Assembly: GCA_905221605.1 (NCBI GenBank)
Contig: CAJNDS010002415.1
Span: 241,001 to 285,000, forward strand
DNA: 44,000 bases
Direction of reading: 5' to 3'
From: Symbiodinium natans
Taxonomy: Eukaryota; Sar; Dinophyceae; Suessiales; Symbiodiniaceae
Made by a program: the position numbers and the translations under genes. Below are positions 18,096 to 28,110 of the stretch, piece by piece. Positions within the stretch are counted from its first letter, which is position 1, and each line of letters starts with the position of its first letter. The notes under the pieces are model-generated. The model worked only from the letters and a program-made list of their open reading frames with translations. It did no database searches and was not told the DNA's origin.

Positions 18096-18806
18096 TGCTA
18101 TTTCTGTTGTGCCAGCAAGTAAGCATCGGTGTCCCTATTTCTGTTGCTTGAGCAGGCAAGCTAAAAATTGTCGGAGTTCGTGCCTCTTTTGCTTCAGCAA
18201 GTAAGTGTCGGGGTACCTATTTCTGCTGCTTCGGTAAGTAAGCGTTGGGGGTCCCTGTTACTGCTGTTTCACTAAAACCTAAGCATCGAAGTCCCTGCAT
18301 TTTCTGCTTCAGGGAAGCGTCGGGGTCACTGGTTTTGCTGCTTCAGGAACCCAGCGTCGCGGTCCCTGTTTGTGCTGCTTCAGCAAGTAAGCGTCGGGCT
18401 CCCATGGGGCTGCTTCAGCACGTAAGTGTCGGGGTCCCTGTTCTTCTGTTCCTTCAGCAGGTAAGCGTGGGGGTCCCTGTTTCTGCTGCTTCAAGTATGC
18501 GTCGGGGTCATGGCTTCTGCTGCCTCAGCAAGTGAGTGTCCTGCGTCTGCTGCTTCAGCAAGCAAGTGGTTTCTGCTCCTGAACAAAGTGTCGGGGCCCC
18601 CGCTTCTGCCGTTGCAGTATGTATATAAGCGTCGGGGTCGCTGTTTCCCTGCTTCGGAAAGAAATTACGCGTCGGGATCCGTGTGTCTGCTGCTTCAGAA
18701 AGTGAAAGTAATTAAGCTTCGGGGTCCTTATTGCTGCTGCTTCAGCAGGTAAGGGTCGGGGTGCCTGCGTCTGCTGCTTCAGAAAGTATGCGTCGGGCTG
18801 TTGCAG
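18096..18806 (+). repeat. Minisatellite, about 19 units of about 40 bp, each with splice-like motifs
   Basis: A unit runs roughly GCGTCGGGGTCCCTGTTT followed by CTGCTGCTTCAGCAAGTAA. Copies diverge by substitutions and small indels. Most units place a pyrimidine-rich CTGCTTCAG next to CAAGTAAG or CAGGTAAG, i.e. a 3' splice-like site about 3 nt before a 5' splice-like site. Frames through it are not conserved, so it is not a coding repeat. Confidence 0.92.
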
Positions 18807-18814
18807 GCGCAGCA

Positions 18815-20951
18815 ACGCGCAACCCTAAACGCCCAACACCTAAACTCCGAACCCTAAACTTGCCAGATCCCGGAGCGACTGTGCAAGCAACAACGGCCCC
18901 CGACGAACATGCCACGGGACGTCTTCGGGGTTTTGGCATTTCTGGGCTTCTGCGCTTGTCAAGGCAAGTGGAGATCTTGTAAAGTTGAAGGCAGAACTTG
19001 ACACGGCCCAACGACAATGTGACAGGCCTTAGACAGGCCCTTGCACCAGGCAGATGGCTTCGGGTGTTTAAGGAATGCGCGGCCCCGCCCAAGCTCTCAC
19101 GAAGGTAGATGTGCTTAATCTACCTCAATGTCACCATACTTGCGAACAGTCACCGTGTTTTGCCCGTAGTTTCAAGACACCCATGTGGATCATCCGGCTA
19201 TCCGGTGTCTCTGTTCCCTTGTTTCGTAAGCCCGTCGTGCCCCCGACTTTATCATGCAGGGCAACACCGAATCCGTGAAGCTTCTCGTTTAAAGAGCATC
19301 CTTCGCAACATCCTGAAACCTTGCGCTTTTTTTCCACACGGCGGCTTCCAGGTTCAACAACATCACGCGTGAGTGGCGATGTAAATGGTCTGCTGACAAC
19401 AACAAGGCCAACTTCAGGGTTTTTCAAAGTTTCTGGGGTAGGGTTGCGGGTTCAGGGTGTCCTGCCCTGCATGTTTACCTTCTGGCTGCGAATCTCTCGC
19501 TGCCACTTCTCGCATCTACCGCCATGTTGATACTATTGGTAACTGGCAACACCGCGCATACCTGTATCTAAGTATACTACTGCCCAGAACTAAAGCAACA
19601 ACTGACCGCAAAGGGTTTTGGCTTCAAAGTTGAGTCGTGCAATTCGAAGCCTGTTGCGGAGCAGCTTAGTTTTGTGGATTCAGGATTGTAGGGTTAGGGC
19701 TGCCTCCAGCGTTTCGAAGTTTTGGGTTTATATAGGCTTCAGGCATTTAGGGTTTAAAGGGGCCTTCAGGGGTTGCGGGGTTCTCAGCGTGCTTAGAGCC
19801 TTAAAGCACGAGATAGACTCGACAGCATAACACAATGTCTTTGGCCCTTTCCTAGCCAGTAGAGGGCTCAGTCCGGGTAAAACTTCTGCCCCCCAAAAGC
19901 CTTCAACCCGAAATTGTACCCCTAAATTCTCGCCATCTGCGACATGAAGCTATGAAATCTTTAAGCCCCAAGCCTTGCCCCAAAAGTCCGATGAAGCCTC
20001 CATGAATGCTCGAGGCGTCCCTTGGCGCTGCGCAGCAGGCTCTCGAGGATGCGCTGGCAAAGCTCAGCTCTGTAGCCTGGAGAGGGTTTGTTTAGAAGGA
20101 GTTGGGGGCTTTAGGAGGTTTCGGGTAGCAAGACCGCGCATTCTTCTTGTTCCATGGCACGTCTTGCGCACTTCTGTCTTTTATGTTTATTTTTTTTGGA
20201 TTGCCTGACCCCTAAATGCTAAAAACGCCCCACTCCTTTGCCAGGCTTACTGAACATCATTAAACACTGAACCTTTTGACCCGAAGCCTTATAGGACGTC
20301 CCCCCCTAAGCCAGAATCGTAAACCCCACGCGCCGCTGAAAGCTTGCAGCCATCCCGCCTCTCCATAGATTCCATAAATGAGACCTGAAAAGGAGAACAA
20401 TCACAGATGGAGGAACCCCGAACGACTTCCCCCCAAAGACATCGAGAGCTAAGATGGCCATTGGGGTTTCACGGGCTCAAGGAGAATGGAGAGGGGTTCG
20501 GCGATGGGGGGGACAGGTTGGAAGTGAAGCAGGCTGAACAGGAGGCACGACATGCCATTGTCTAAAATAAAGTCAAGATACCGGACCAGAACAAAACCGC
20601 CTTCTCCAAGAAAGACACTAGCGCACTGAGGTAGATGGCGTGAGTAGCATCCAGCGTGCTGTCTGCGGAAGATGCTTACAATTTAAGGCGGGCATTGAAG
20701 GGGAGTTAGGAACATGATGCTATGACAGGCTTGGGATTCAGAGAATTAGAATTTCGGGCAAGGGTACCCATGCTCAAGATTGGTGAGTCTGGGCCTCAAG
20801 CTCGTAAGCCCCACCATTAAACCCCACGTGTGCCTTGCCAGCATGGCAGTGTGGGAGAAACCCAAGCGCAAGTTCTGCATGCTTTAAACCCCTATAAACC
20901 TAAAATCATACATCCAAACCCTAAGCTATCGCAGTGGACGGTCGCAGCTAG
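18815..20951. other. Mostly unassigned sequence
   Basis: A few telomere-like motifs (CCCTAAA near 18822-18860, TTTAGGG near 19748). Many short overlapping frames on both strands, none with recognisable content. From 20330 to 20930 I see no coding-like stretch. Confidence 0.4.
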
Positions 20952-21038
20952 GTGGTGACAAAGCTGAGTGAAAGCGCCTTCGGTGAGTGGGAGAAGACCA
21001 AGTTCGCCCCCGAGGCACTTGAGAGCTTCTCTTCTTCA
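20952..21038 (+). CDS. Exon-like segment, hypothetical
   Basis: After GCAGCTAG at 20944-20951 the frame reads VVTKLSESAFGEWEKTKFAP then EALESF. Charged, helix-prone sequence. Probably the exon before 21443, whose content continues in the same style (LAKLEGMEG), but the splice junction does not resolve cleanly. Confidence 0.45.
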
Positions 21039-21442
21039 GTTTTTGGTTTGGGTTTTGGCGGGTTTTGGCGGGTTTGCAGGGTACTTAGAGGGTTTGACGT
21101 GTGGTGCAATGATTCCTGTTTTTTCTGATTTCTGAGCTTCGGGCAGAGAATCCAGGCTTTTTAGTTCAGATGCTGCACTGCGGTTTCGATGGTTCAGTTC
21201 GGGCGAAGCTCTCTCCAAGTGCGACCCGAAAGCCTTTTGGCGTCGGCTTCTCGGCTCTCTGTACAAGATGAAGAGGGCCAGGCAAGACAGAGATAGACAG
21301 AGATCATGTGATTTTCTGCGTGCATAAATCTGTATCTCCAGATCGCACCCCCAGACCCCGTTTTTGGTTGGTGGAGCCGAGTGTGCAAACACCTCTAACT
21401 GTGAGTTTGTAAAGAGTAGCCTTTGGGACTTGCCAAAAAGAG

Positions 21443-21658
21443 TTTTTGGCAAAGCTGGAGGGCATGGAAGGCATCATTGTGGAGACTCAGACATACACCT
21501 TGGAGGAGGTGAGGTTGGGGGGTGTGCGTTTGGGATTCAATGTCTTGGAGCCTTCATGTGGGTTTGAGAAGTGGCGCCCCTGGTTTCGCCAGGTGAAGCT
21601 GAACAATGAGGACCTCGAGAAAGTCAAGGACTTCCTCGCTTCGGGGTGCTGCGCGTGA
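21443..21658 (+). CDS. Hypothetical C-terminal exon
   Basis: Open from an AG at 21441-21442: FLAKLEGMEGIIVETQTYTL then EEVRLGG, and later WRPWFRQVKLNNEDLEKVKD followed by FLASGCCA and TGA at 21656-21658. Protein-like throughout, ending in a small cysteine-rich tail. The middle (GGVRLGFNVLE) could be intron. A 138-codon antisense frame at 21036-21452 is basic and low in structure; I treat it as a shadow. Confidence 0.5.
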   Translation, partial: FLAKLEGMEGIIVETQTYTLEEVRLGGVRLGFNVLEPSCGFEKWRPWFRQVKLNNEDLEKVKDFLASGCCA

Positions 21659-21884
21659 GAGAACCTAAAGCCTTAAAGCCTTAAAGCCCTAAAGCCTTCC
21701 TTGCGCGAGAGTGAGCGACTCAAGCCAAGGCTGCTGTTTGTTGAACCTTTCAAACGAGATCCGTGCCAGCCTTGCGAGCGCGAGAGTCGAAATCCGAGAG
21801 CCAACCCTACACCATAAGGGCTGCGATTGCTCATGCCTCCACCCCCAATATCCTAACCGTCCTAACCCTATGGCTTTGCCTTAG

Positions 21885-22098
21885 ATGGCGCAGGAGGTTC
21901 CTGGGGCCGAGGGGCCTGAAGATCCTGCCGCTGGGCTGGGGGCGGTTTTGAAGCACAGGGGTCATAGGGGTCGGCTTATCGCGTTGATGAGTTGAGGGCT
22001 GAAGCTTTCTAAGTTCTCAATTTCATGGGATGGCCCAAACATTATGTCGACCCTTTCGCTGAGAAGCTGAAGAAGCGCTTGCTGCTCTTTGAAGGAGT
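21885..22098 (+). CDS. Probable N-terminal exon pair of an unknown protein
   Basis: GCCTTAG directly before ATG (21885) resembles a trans-splice acceptor. The frame begins MAQEVPGAEGPEDPAAGLGA, then VLKHRGHRGRLIALM, and stops at TGA 21993. Removing 21991-22013 (GT...AG, 23 nt) keeps the frame and joins to NFMGWPKHYVDPFAEKLKKR. Without that removal, the second part would be a separate exon. No family is recognised. The right end is estimated at the GAAG before GAGTTAG. Confidence 0.4.
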
Positions 22099-22099
22099 T

Positions 22100-23400
22100 A
22101 GAGGTTCCAAATTCGAAGCCCTAATCCCAAAACAGCAAAGCCCGAGTTCCCAAACCTACCAGATCCCACAGCAACAGGGGTGCTGGAGTCGGGTTCCCCA
22201 AAACTTAGATCATCCACAACGCGGTGTATGGACACTCATTGCATCTGACAGGTCCCGTATGACATGGGTGATCCACAGCCGGGTGCTTAACTTGGACCAG
22301 CGCGCTCTCAGACAAATTAGCCCTAAAAAACTTTAAGCCTTCCGCCCGCAACTCGACATCCTGGTCACGGATGTTTGTTGTTTAGTCCCAAACATAATGT
22401 GGCAAAGGGGGGCGGTTTGTCGACGTGGTGACAGTGGGCGTCGTGTTCTTTCGAAAATGCCCCCTCGACCAGAGGTGCTGGTGTGTGTTTCTCAGGAATG
22501 CGGCCCTGTACCGTCAGGGTCTTGAAATGCCAGCGGTACCGCCCGCTGTGCTTACGACCGGTACCGTCCGGTCTAGTTCTTTGTCTCTTTGAGTTGTTTT
22601 GCACCTTTGGTTGATGTCTGTTATGTGGGTGCTCAATACACAGTGTGGTGTTGAGACTATTTGTGGATGGGGCGGAAGGTTTTGAGCGTTCTTGACATCT
22701 ACGGGTGTTGTGTTGATTGGTGCCTCTTGTTGCGGGGATGGTCCTTTTTGTCTTTTAGGGTTCTGGGTTCGGTCTTTGTTCCTCTATGTTTGGTTCTGTA
22801 GGTGGGTCTGGGTTCGACTCTGACTGTGAGCAAGCAGGCGCATCTCGCGCTGAACAGTTTTGGTGCGGTTTTCTATGCAGGAGCAGGGCACACATTGCAA
22901 ATGGAATTTGCCTTATGTCACTACAATACCTGTTGATCATTGTTGTTTGTGATTATGTATTGTAACTTGTTTCCTTTTTTGTTGAAGCAATGCCTGTTTT
23001 GATTACCTAACACCTCAACACTATATCCTTTACACGTGTTCAGACACTTGTGTTCTTGGTATGGTGCCAGGGCTCTCCCAAGTGCTTGGAATAAGTCAGA
23101 ACAGCGATTGGAACCCCTACACTTGGGTTTAGTAGTGGGTTTACTTCGGGCTCGTGGTCCAGGTCCTGACTCACTCCACACCCAGTTGAATGGAAACACG
23201 GAAAGCAACAACATAATAAACATCTAACAACAAGTAGACTCAAAAGGCGTAAAGCAAACAACAGAAATGCAAAACCAGCAGGTAACCAGCAGAAAGCAAA
23301 AAGGATCACAAAGAAAACAATGGAAAGCAGCAACAAACACCCAAAGAGGAAAGTTAAAAAAAAAAAAAAAACAAAAACAAACAAAAAGATTCCAAACACA
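22100..23400. other. No assignable gene; A tract at 23355-23371
   Basis: T-rich sequence (22600-23000), then an A-rich segment with about 17 consecutive A at 23355-23371. Frames here follow composition rather than protein content. Confidence 0.4.
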
Positions 23401-23639
23401 ATCACCGCATAAGTGGAAGGCCTTTACTTTGTACAGGACAAGCCTCCAAAAGTGCTGAGCTTCGGACACCGTCGACACTGTGCTCTCGGCCTGTTGGGTT
23501 GCAAATTGCAGCAGTTTGGGGGCCGCGACCACAGATGGGCATATGTTGTTGCTGGACCTCACGCTCGCACACAGATAAGGCTTCGGAAAGACATAGGTTT
23601 GATGGTAAAGGATTACACGCCATGCGCCATTGAAGGGTT

Positions 23640-23852
23640 TACGGTTCAGGGTTCAGATCCATGTCGGTTCACAGCTGCCTCCATCGCGGCGGCACTTGCA
23701 AACGCGGGCAGTGCCAAGAGTGCGAAACTATGCGAAAAACGCATCTGGAAGTATCTTTGTGATAAAATGTCATACCAGGACCATGCCTGTACGCCGACAG
23801 AGAGGCACCCAGCATTGCCTACGAGCGTATGCAGAATGCCAGGCCACACCTA
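23640..23852 (+). CDS. Exon-like segment upstream of kinase 2
   Basis: A plus frame includes FTAASIAAALANAGSAKSAK then LCEKRIWKYLCDKMSYQDHA, ending in TAG at 23851-23853. The helix-rich content looks coding up to about YQDHA. No domain. Possibly an N-terminal exon of kinase 2. Confidence 0.35.
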
Positions 23853-23997
23853 GACCTACAGGCTGCAGCTGCTGCCTTAGTGCTGCCCCGTGTGTAAGAA
23901 TCTCACAGTGGCCAATGCTGTACTGGCAAGGTGCAACCTTTGCCTGCGAGCACGCCAGAGGCTGGTGGAGACATATAACAGGGATAGTTGTGCGCTT

Positions 23998-24097
23998 TGC
24001 AAAATTTAATCCGGAGGAGATGAAGACTGAGGAGATGCTGGCAATTGAAGCAGTGTTCAAGGCTGCGTTCTCAGAAGCAGCAGCTCTGGTTTACTAA
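23998..24097 (+). CDS. Exon-like segment directly upstream of kinase 2
   Basis: Reads FAKFNPEEMKTEEMLAIEAV then FKAAFSEAAALVY and TAA at 24095-24097, an amphipathic helical stretch. It lies 50 bp before the kinase glycine-loop exon and is likely part of the same gene. Confidence 0.42.
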
Positions 24098-24145
24098 AGG
24101 CTGCGCAGTGCCTCTTCCGCATGAGAGGATGTTTCTGTGCTGCAG

Positions 24146-24181
24146 CAGCTTGGTTCTGGCGCCTGTGGCCAAGTGCGCCGT
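24146..24181 (+). CDS. Kinase 2 exon: glycine-rich loop
   Basis: TGTGCTGCAG acceptor, then QLGSGACGQVRR. The frame must leave at GAAGTT (24182, a GA donor) to join VFKMESSGAAFAVK in phase; the spacing from loop to AVK then matches kinases. Confidence 0.75.
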
Positions 24182-26574
24182 GAAGTTAATCGCCAACGCT
24201 GCTAGCGCAAACGACCCGGCCCTGCAGCATCCAGTTTTTCTTTTCAGGTATTCAAGACCATTCCGGCAGCGCACTCAGTCCGGCTGCAACAGGTATTCAA
24301 GATGGAGTCCTCGGGTGCTGCCTTCGCCGTGAAGATCCAGAAAAAGCAGCGTGTCAGCTTGTGGGCAGCTGTGGGCAGCTGAAGAAGGTGTTCCAGGTGT
24401 CAGGAAAATGCGCCACGCAACAGATCCAGCCACGACTTAAATTTCGATGCTTTAGCACCAACAAGGCGACAGCTGGATCTAGAGATTGCAGCCCTTCGCG
24501 CTGCAACGCAGATAAAGGACCGTGTACCATGCGTTTCTGCAGCGAAGCATTCAGCGACTCGGACATTCCCAGAGGACAGCTTTGTCGTTGAATGCTTGGA
24601 CGTGGTCGATGACGAAGCCTTTGTCAGGACCTTTGATGTTGCCGCCTGAAATTCCGTTTCTGTTTTCACCAAGTTGTGAAGCCACAAGGTCTTCATCAAG
24701 ATGGAATTCTGTGAAGGAGGCATCTGGTGACTGGCGGCACTTCTCATCAATGGGCCAACATCTGTTCCGTGCCAGGCAGTCTGGCGCAGCTTCGCTCAAA
24801 GCATCACATTCCTTCACTGGTCATCGGCTCATTGTTTCAGCAAGTTCAAGATTGAACCTGATGACAGCTGATGTGTTTTGGCCTTGGAGCTGGATCAGCA
24901 TGGCTGAGCAGCTATTTTCCGGGCTGACTTGCCTCCATGGGTCCTGAGCCTTTAGACTCATTCTGCTTTTCCAGAGGCAGCTCGGCAATCTTCGCTAAGG
25001 TTGGGGTTCATCCACGGCGACGTCAAACCGGAGAACATCCTATTCACTTGTGGCCAGCTCGAGACTCAAATTTGGAAATGCAGAGGGAAAGCCTTCTGCA
25101 GGCCGGCTCTGGCATCAACAGTTGTCAGGATCCGCATCGCAGATTTGGGAAGCTGCAGTTCAGCCGAGTCTCCCCATCTTGCCTCACTCTCAGATGACTC
25201 ACATGCCTCAAAAGGGTATTTCACCATGCCACGGTGTCCGATGTCACACCAAGCCAGTAGGATGCAGCAGTAGCCTGTGATGTGTTATGAGTAATATGAA
25301 TACTAAAGGGCACCCTGCCAGGATACCTTCGCCATTTATCCAGGCGCTAGATTCACGATAAATACATGTTACTGTTTTCACCCACACAGCGTGGGAGCAA
25401 GAGACTTCCACGATGGCTCCCGCGTAGGCAACTGGGCGTGTTTTCTTGCAAGCAGGTAAGGGCAGTCATTCGCATTGAGAAAACGAGACCCTTAACCCTC
25501 ACTCTCAACTCCCCACGTCCGACAGGTCAGCTAGGCGGGTGGCAAAAAGACTTTCTGCATGCAGCTCCCAGGCCGGCAAACACCGCTACAACTTCGCACT
25601 GGCAGTTGCTTCGCACTGCGTTTCCGAAACAAGAACTCGGGCTCCATAGCAGCTTCAGCAGCGACGGGAAGCTTGTCAAAACCAGGAAGAACCATGATAG
25701 CCAGACATAGTGCTTCGTTTTCGCCCCGGCAGGTGTATAGGTTTCGAAATGTACAACCATATGGGCAAGACCCTTAATCATGTTCCAACTTGTCAATTTT
25801 GCAGGAATACACTGGAATCATACCAGGAACCATCACGATCCACAACCAGAATCAGGATTAACCAGGCAAAAACGCACGTGGACCGGTGTACTTCGCGGTT
25901 CCATGCAGGCTGCAAGTATACATCCCGCGTGACTCTTGCTCGGATTCTAGTGAATCGCTGCGTCTTCATCCCAGCCTTCTCCTCAAGCCGTTGTCACGCA
26001 ACCTCTGAGATGGGAGATGTACGTTGCCAAGCACCCGAACTTTTTGCTGGGGCCCTTCACTCAGATTCTTTATCGTTTGGCGTCGGTTTTCCGTTTTCCA
26101 ATTCATCATCTTGGAGTATAGTAGATGCAAGGCAGCTATAACATCACTGAGAAAGGAAGCACCATCGTCTTCCTCAGATTGTTGGGCGGCGGGCGCAACC
26201 GTCTACGAGCTTGTTACGGGGCTCGCCCCTAAGAAAAGCCTGATTGATCAGTGGAATGGGGCAGGCTGCGCTGCATGGTGCTGCATGGTGCTGCTACTGC
26301 TGAGGGCACCCTTTGTGACAGTGCCGCATGTTCCTCAGACTGTATTGAAACGATGACTGCAGACATGCCTTCGCGAAGTCGCGCTGAGGCCTGGAAGGCG
26401 ACCCTTCCGGGAGACGCAAGACCTCTTGCTGGGCGAGTCTTGCCTGCAAATGCTTCTTGCAACGGTAAACTTGCATAATTAGCCTTGCATCCTTGTGCTG
26501 ACAAGGACATCGAGCGTCGGCTGAACACGGGATTTGTGGATCCGGAACTCGATTTCAGCTCGACGCCCTGGTAA
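24146..26574 (+). CDS. Eukaryotic protein kinase, split gene (kinase 2)
   Basis: Ordered motifs: glycine loop LGSGACGQV (24149-24175), AFAVKIQKK (24323-24346), an alpha-C-like helix LDLEIAALRAATQIKD (24473-24520), SFVVECLDVVDDEAF (hinge, near 24575-24622), AEQLFSGLTCLH (24903-24938), GFIHGDVKPENILF (25004-25045), IRIADLGSC (25133-25159), RCQAPELFAG (26019-26048), WAAGATVYELVTG (26182-26220) and ERRLNTGFVD (26512-26541). The HGD-x-KPEN catalytic loop, DLG in place of DFG, and a 26-residue insert between NILF and VRIRIADLG set it apart from kinase 1. It keeps the lysine, the catalytic Asp and the Mg-binding Asn and Asp, so activity is possible. HGDxKPEN with RxAPEL suggests a CMGC- or NEK/CAMK-like relative, but I cannot place it. 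Exons are short and splice sites mixed. Confidence 0.82.
24293..24349 (+). CDS. Kinase 2 exon: ATP-binding lysine
   Basis: AACAG acceptor, then VFKMESSGAAFAVKIQKKQ. The start AGGTATTCAAGA is repeated 45 bp upstream at 24246-24257. The donor is not resolved. Confidence 0.72.
24473..24630 (+). CDS. Kinase 2 exon: alpha-C to hinge
   Basis: GCGACAG acceptor, then LDLEIAALRAATQIKDRVPC, VSAAKHSATRTFPEDS and FVVECLDVVDDEAF. The frame stops at 24647; the real right end is before that. The Glu of LEIAAL is the candidate salt-bridge residue. Confidence 0.65.
24882..24940 (+). CDS. Kinase 2 exon: alpha-E
   Basis: Ends AEQLFSGLTCLH plus GG, donor GTCCTG at 24941. It joins in frame to the next exon as CLHGLGFIHGDVK. 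The left limit is estimated. Confidence 0.7.
25000..25195 (+). CDS. Kinase 2 exon: catalytic loop to DLG
   Basis: GCTAAG acceptor, then LGFIHGDVKPENILF, an insert with LETQIWKCRGKAFC, then VRIRIADLGSCSSAE. One continuous frame. The right end is estimated before TGA at 25196. Confidence 0.78.
26004..26064 (+). CDS. Kinase 2 exon: P+1 loop
   Basis: Reads EMGDVRCQAPELFAGALHS plus one base. It joins to 26178 as HSDCWAAG. The left end is uncertain. The 800 bp since the previous exon hold no other recognised kinase piece. Confidence 0.68.
26178..26232 (+). CDS. Kinase 2 exon: alpha-F WAAGATVYELVTG
   Basis: CTTCCTCAG acceptor, then DCWAAGATVYELVTGLAP (first base from the previous exon). It matches D-[VI]-W-[AS]-x-G-x-x-[VL]-x-E-L of alpha-F. 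The right end is estimated. Confidence 0.75.
26490..26574 (+). CDS. Kinase 2 probable last exon
   Basis: Frame DKDIERRLNTGFVDPELDFS then STPW and TAA at 26572-26574. Resembles a kinase C-lobe end. The left limit is estimated. Confidence 0.5.
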
Positions 26575-26889
26575 TGCATAGAGCCTGTGCCGTCCCTGCT
26601 TGCGTGACTCTGGAGGTGTCAATGGGTGGACTTCCAGCCTGCTCATCCAAATGCAGTTTCGCTGGCACCTTACAGACCGTGCAGCCCAATAGCTAGTCCT
26701 GGCATGAACGTGAGTCTGAGGCTTCGTTGCTGAGGATGCCCTTGGACACGCGTATCTCCTGGAGTACTTCGCTTCATAGAAAAAGTGTGAACTGAGAAGA
26801 CTTGTGTTAGTGGCTTTGCGAAAGCTTGAGGTTGCTTTTGATGAGCATTTCTGAACTGTCCTGCACCTCTCAACTGTTTACCAGTTTAT

Positions 26890-27437
26890 CGGTTGTGGTC
26901 AACATTGCCGTGCTGTGTTCGTCTGCGGTGGTGTAAAGGGCTGTCTGCGCTTCATCAAAATGCGTTGATGTTACATGACGAACTTGCAACAAGCAACCAA
27001 CAGCCGGTGACCCTTTGCAGCATTTGCAGGGACCAGCGATTGACCCGTTTATCAAAACCCAACCAGGAAACCAAACCTCCGAATTTGACCGCAGCTCTGG
27101 CAAACCTGTGGCGAAGATCGGTGTGAGAACTGCTTCGCGAGAAGCACAAGTCTCTTCTACTCTCAAGATCCCTGGGACCGGAGTTCGGGACGTGTTGTGG
27201 CAAGAACTTTTCGGCAAAGGATTTCCTCATGTGGTGGCGAAAGACAACAGACACCTACTTCCAAACTTCTGGATTGAAGGCAGGGAGAGTACGGTTCGTG
27301 CACGTGTGGTTCCTCGAAAAGGGGAGCTCTTAGGAAGGCTTGGGTTGATACAAAGCTCGTATGGGATGCCTTGTCATACGTGTCAGGACTTCCCTTCAGT
27401 ACATGGCTTGTGGCAAGGTTGTTGGAGTTTGGGGTAA
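26890..27437 (+). CDS. Hypothetical plus-strand frames
   Basis: Two overlapping plus frames: 26893-27126 (RLTRLSKPNQETKPPNLTAA) and 27015-27437 (GVRDVLWQELFGKGFPHVVA then KDNRHLLPNFWIEGR). Composition is plausible for protein in the second. No domain is recognised; splicing or a frame change between them is possible. Confidence 0.3.
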
Positions 27438-27852
27438 TAACACTGCATTTTCTCGAGCACCTATGCCCTTATTTGCTTTGAGGAGATGCTCCGCTTCCGA
27501 CTTCCCTTGTCTGCAGGACCAAGCCCTTCTGGCCATGTGAAAAGAAATGGAGGGCCTAATCGTTTTGGTGGATGCTGTGCTGCGTTTGTGATTGCTGTGG
27601 TGGTCGCTTGAGAGGATGCATGTGTCCGGGGACCCCACGATGAAACATGTTGGTTCCCACTTCTCAAAGTCCGTTGTTCGGGGGGTCCCGTGGGCATCCC
27701 AGCAATATTCAAAGAAACATCCTCCTCGAAGGAACAAATCCAACAAAACCCAACACTAATCAAATCGTGTATGTCCTGCACGAAGCCAACAAAAGGGTCC
27801 ATTCACGTCACCGGCGAGGATGGACATGCGTTCGTGTCTACACTGTCGTTGA

Positions 27853-28110
27853 AACGAACACACCTGCAACAGTCCCCGAACAAGAGCGCAAGGACAGCAA
27901 GCGTGGATACCCGATCTTGAGATATGCAAACAGGACATACTTGATGCAGACGCAAAAGCATTTCGCTTAATTGTACTGGAGGACGAAGGTACCAGCGTTT
28001 CTCATCGTGATGGGGTGGCCGATTGGGAACTGGAAACGTTGTTAGCTTGGCTTAACAAGGAGCTGGATTCCATGAGAAAGGAGAGGTGTATTGGATCCAA
28101 TCGCCGATGA
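27853..28110 (+). CDS. Exon-like segment, hypothetical
   Basis: A frame without ATG is open for about 85 codons: WIPDLEICKQDILDADAKAF then RLIVLEDEGTSVSHRDGVAD then WELETLLAWLNKELDSMRKE, stopping at TGA 28108-28110. This acidic, helical, well-mixed sequence is among the most protein-like in the core. No family assigned. A following frame (28123-28347: SVELYGCGRTRRPVTWKLQK) may be the next exon. Confidence 0.48.
   Translation, partial: NEHTCNSPRTRAQGQQAWIPDLEICKQDILDADAKAFRLIVLEDEGTSVSHRDGVADWELETLLAWLNKELDSMRKERCIGSNRR

Noticed and set aside
18096-18806. CRISPR array
   Set aside because: Units are diverged throughout with no constant repeat and unique spacers, and the context is eukaryotic.
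18309-18815. Minus-strand proteins across the minisatellite
   Set aside because: The frame changes from unit to unit because of indels; no conserved peptide repeat.
20475-20485. GGGCTCAAG as another spliced-leader relic
   Set aside because: Only the last eight bases match and nothing upstream fits.
21036-21452. 138-codon minus-strand frame
   Set aside because: Low-structure basic sequence antisense to better plus-strand exon candidates.
27396-27802. Minus-strand frames as the pol part of the retrotransposon
   Set aside because: No integrase, reverse transcriptase or RNase H motif could be found in them.
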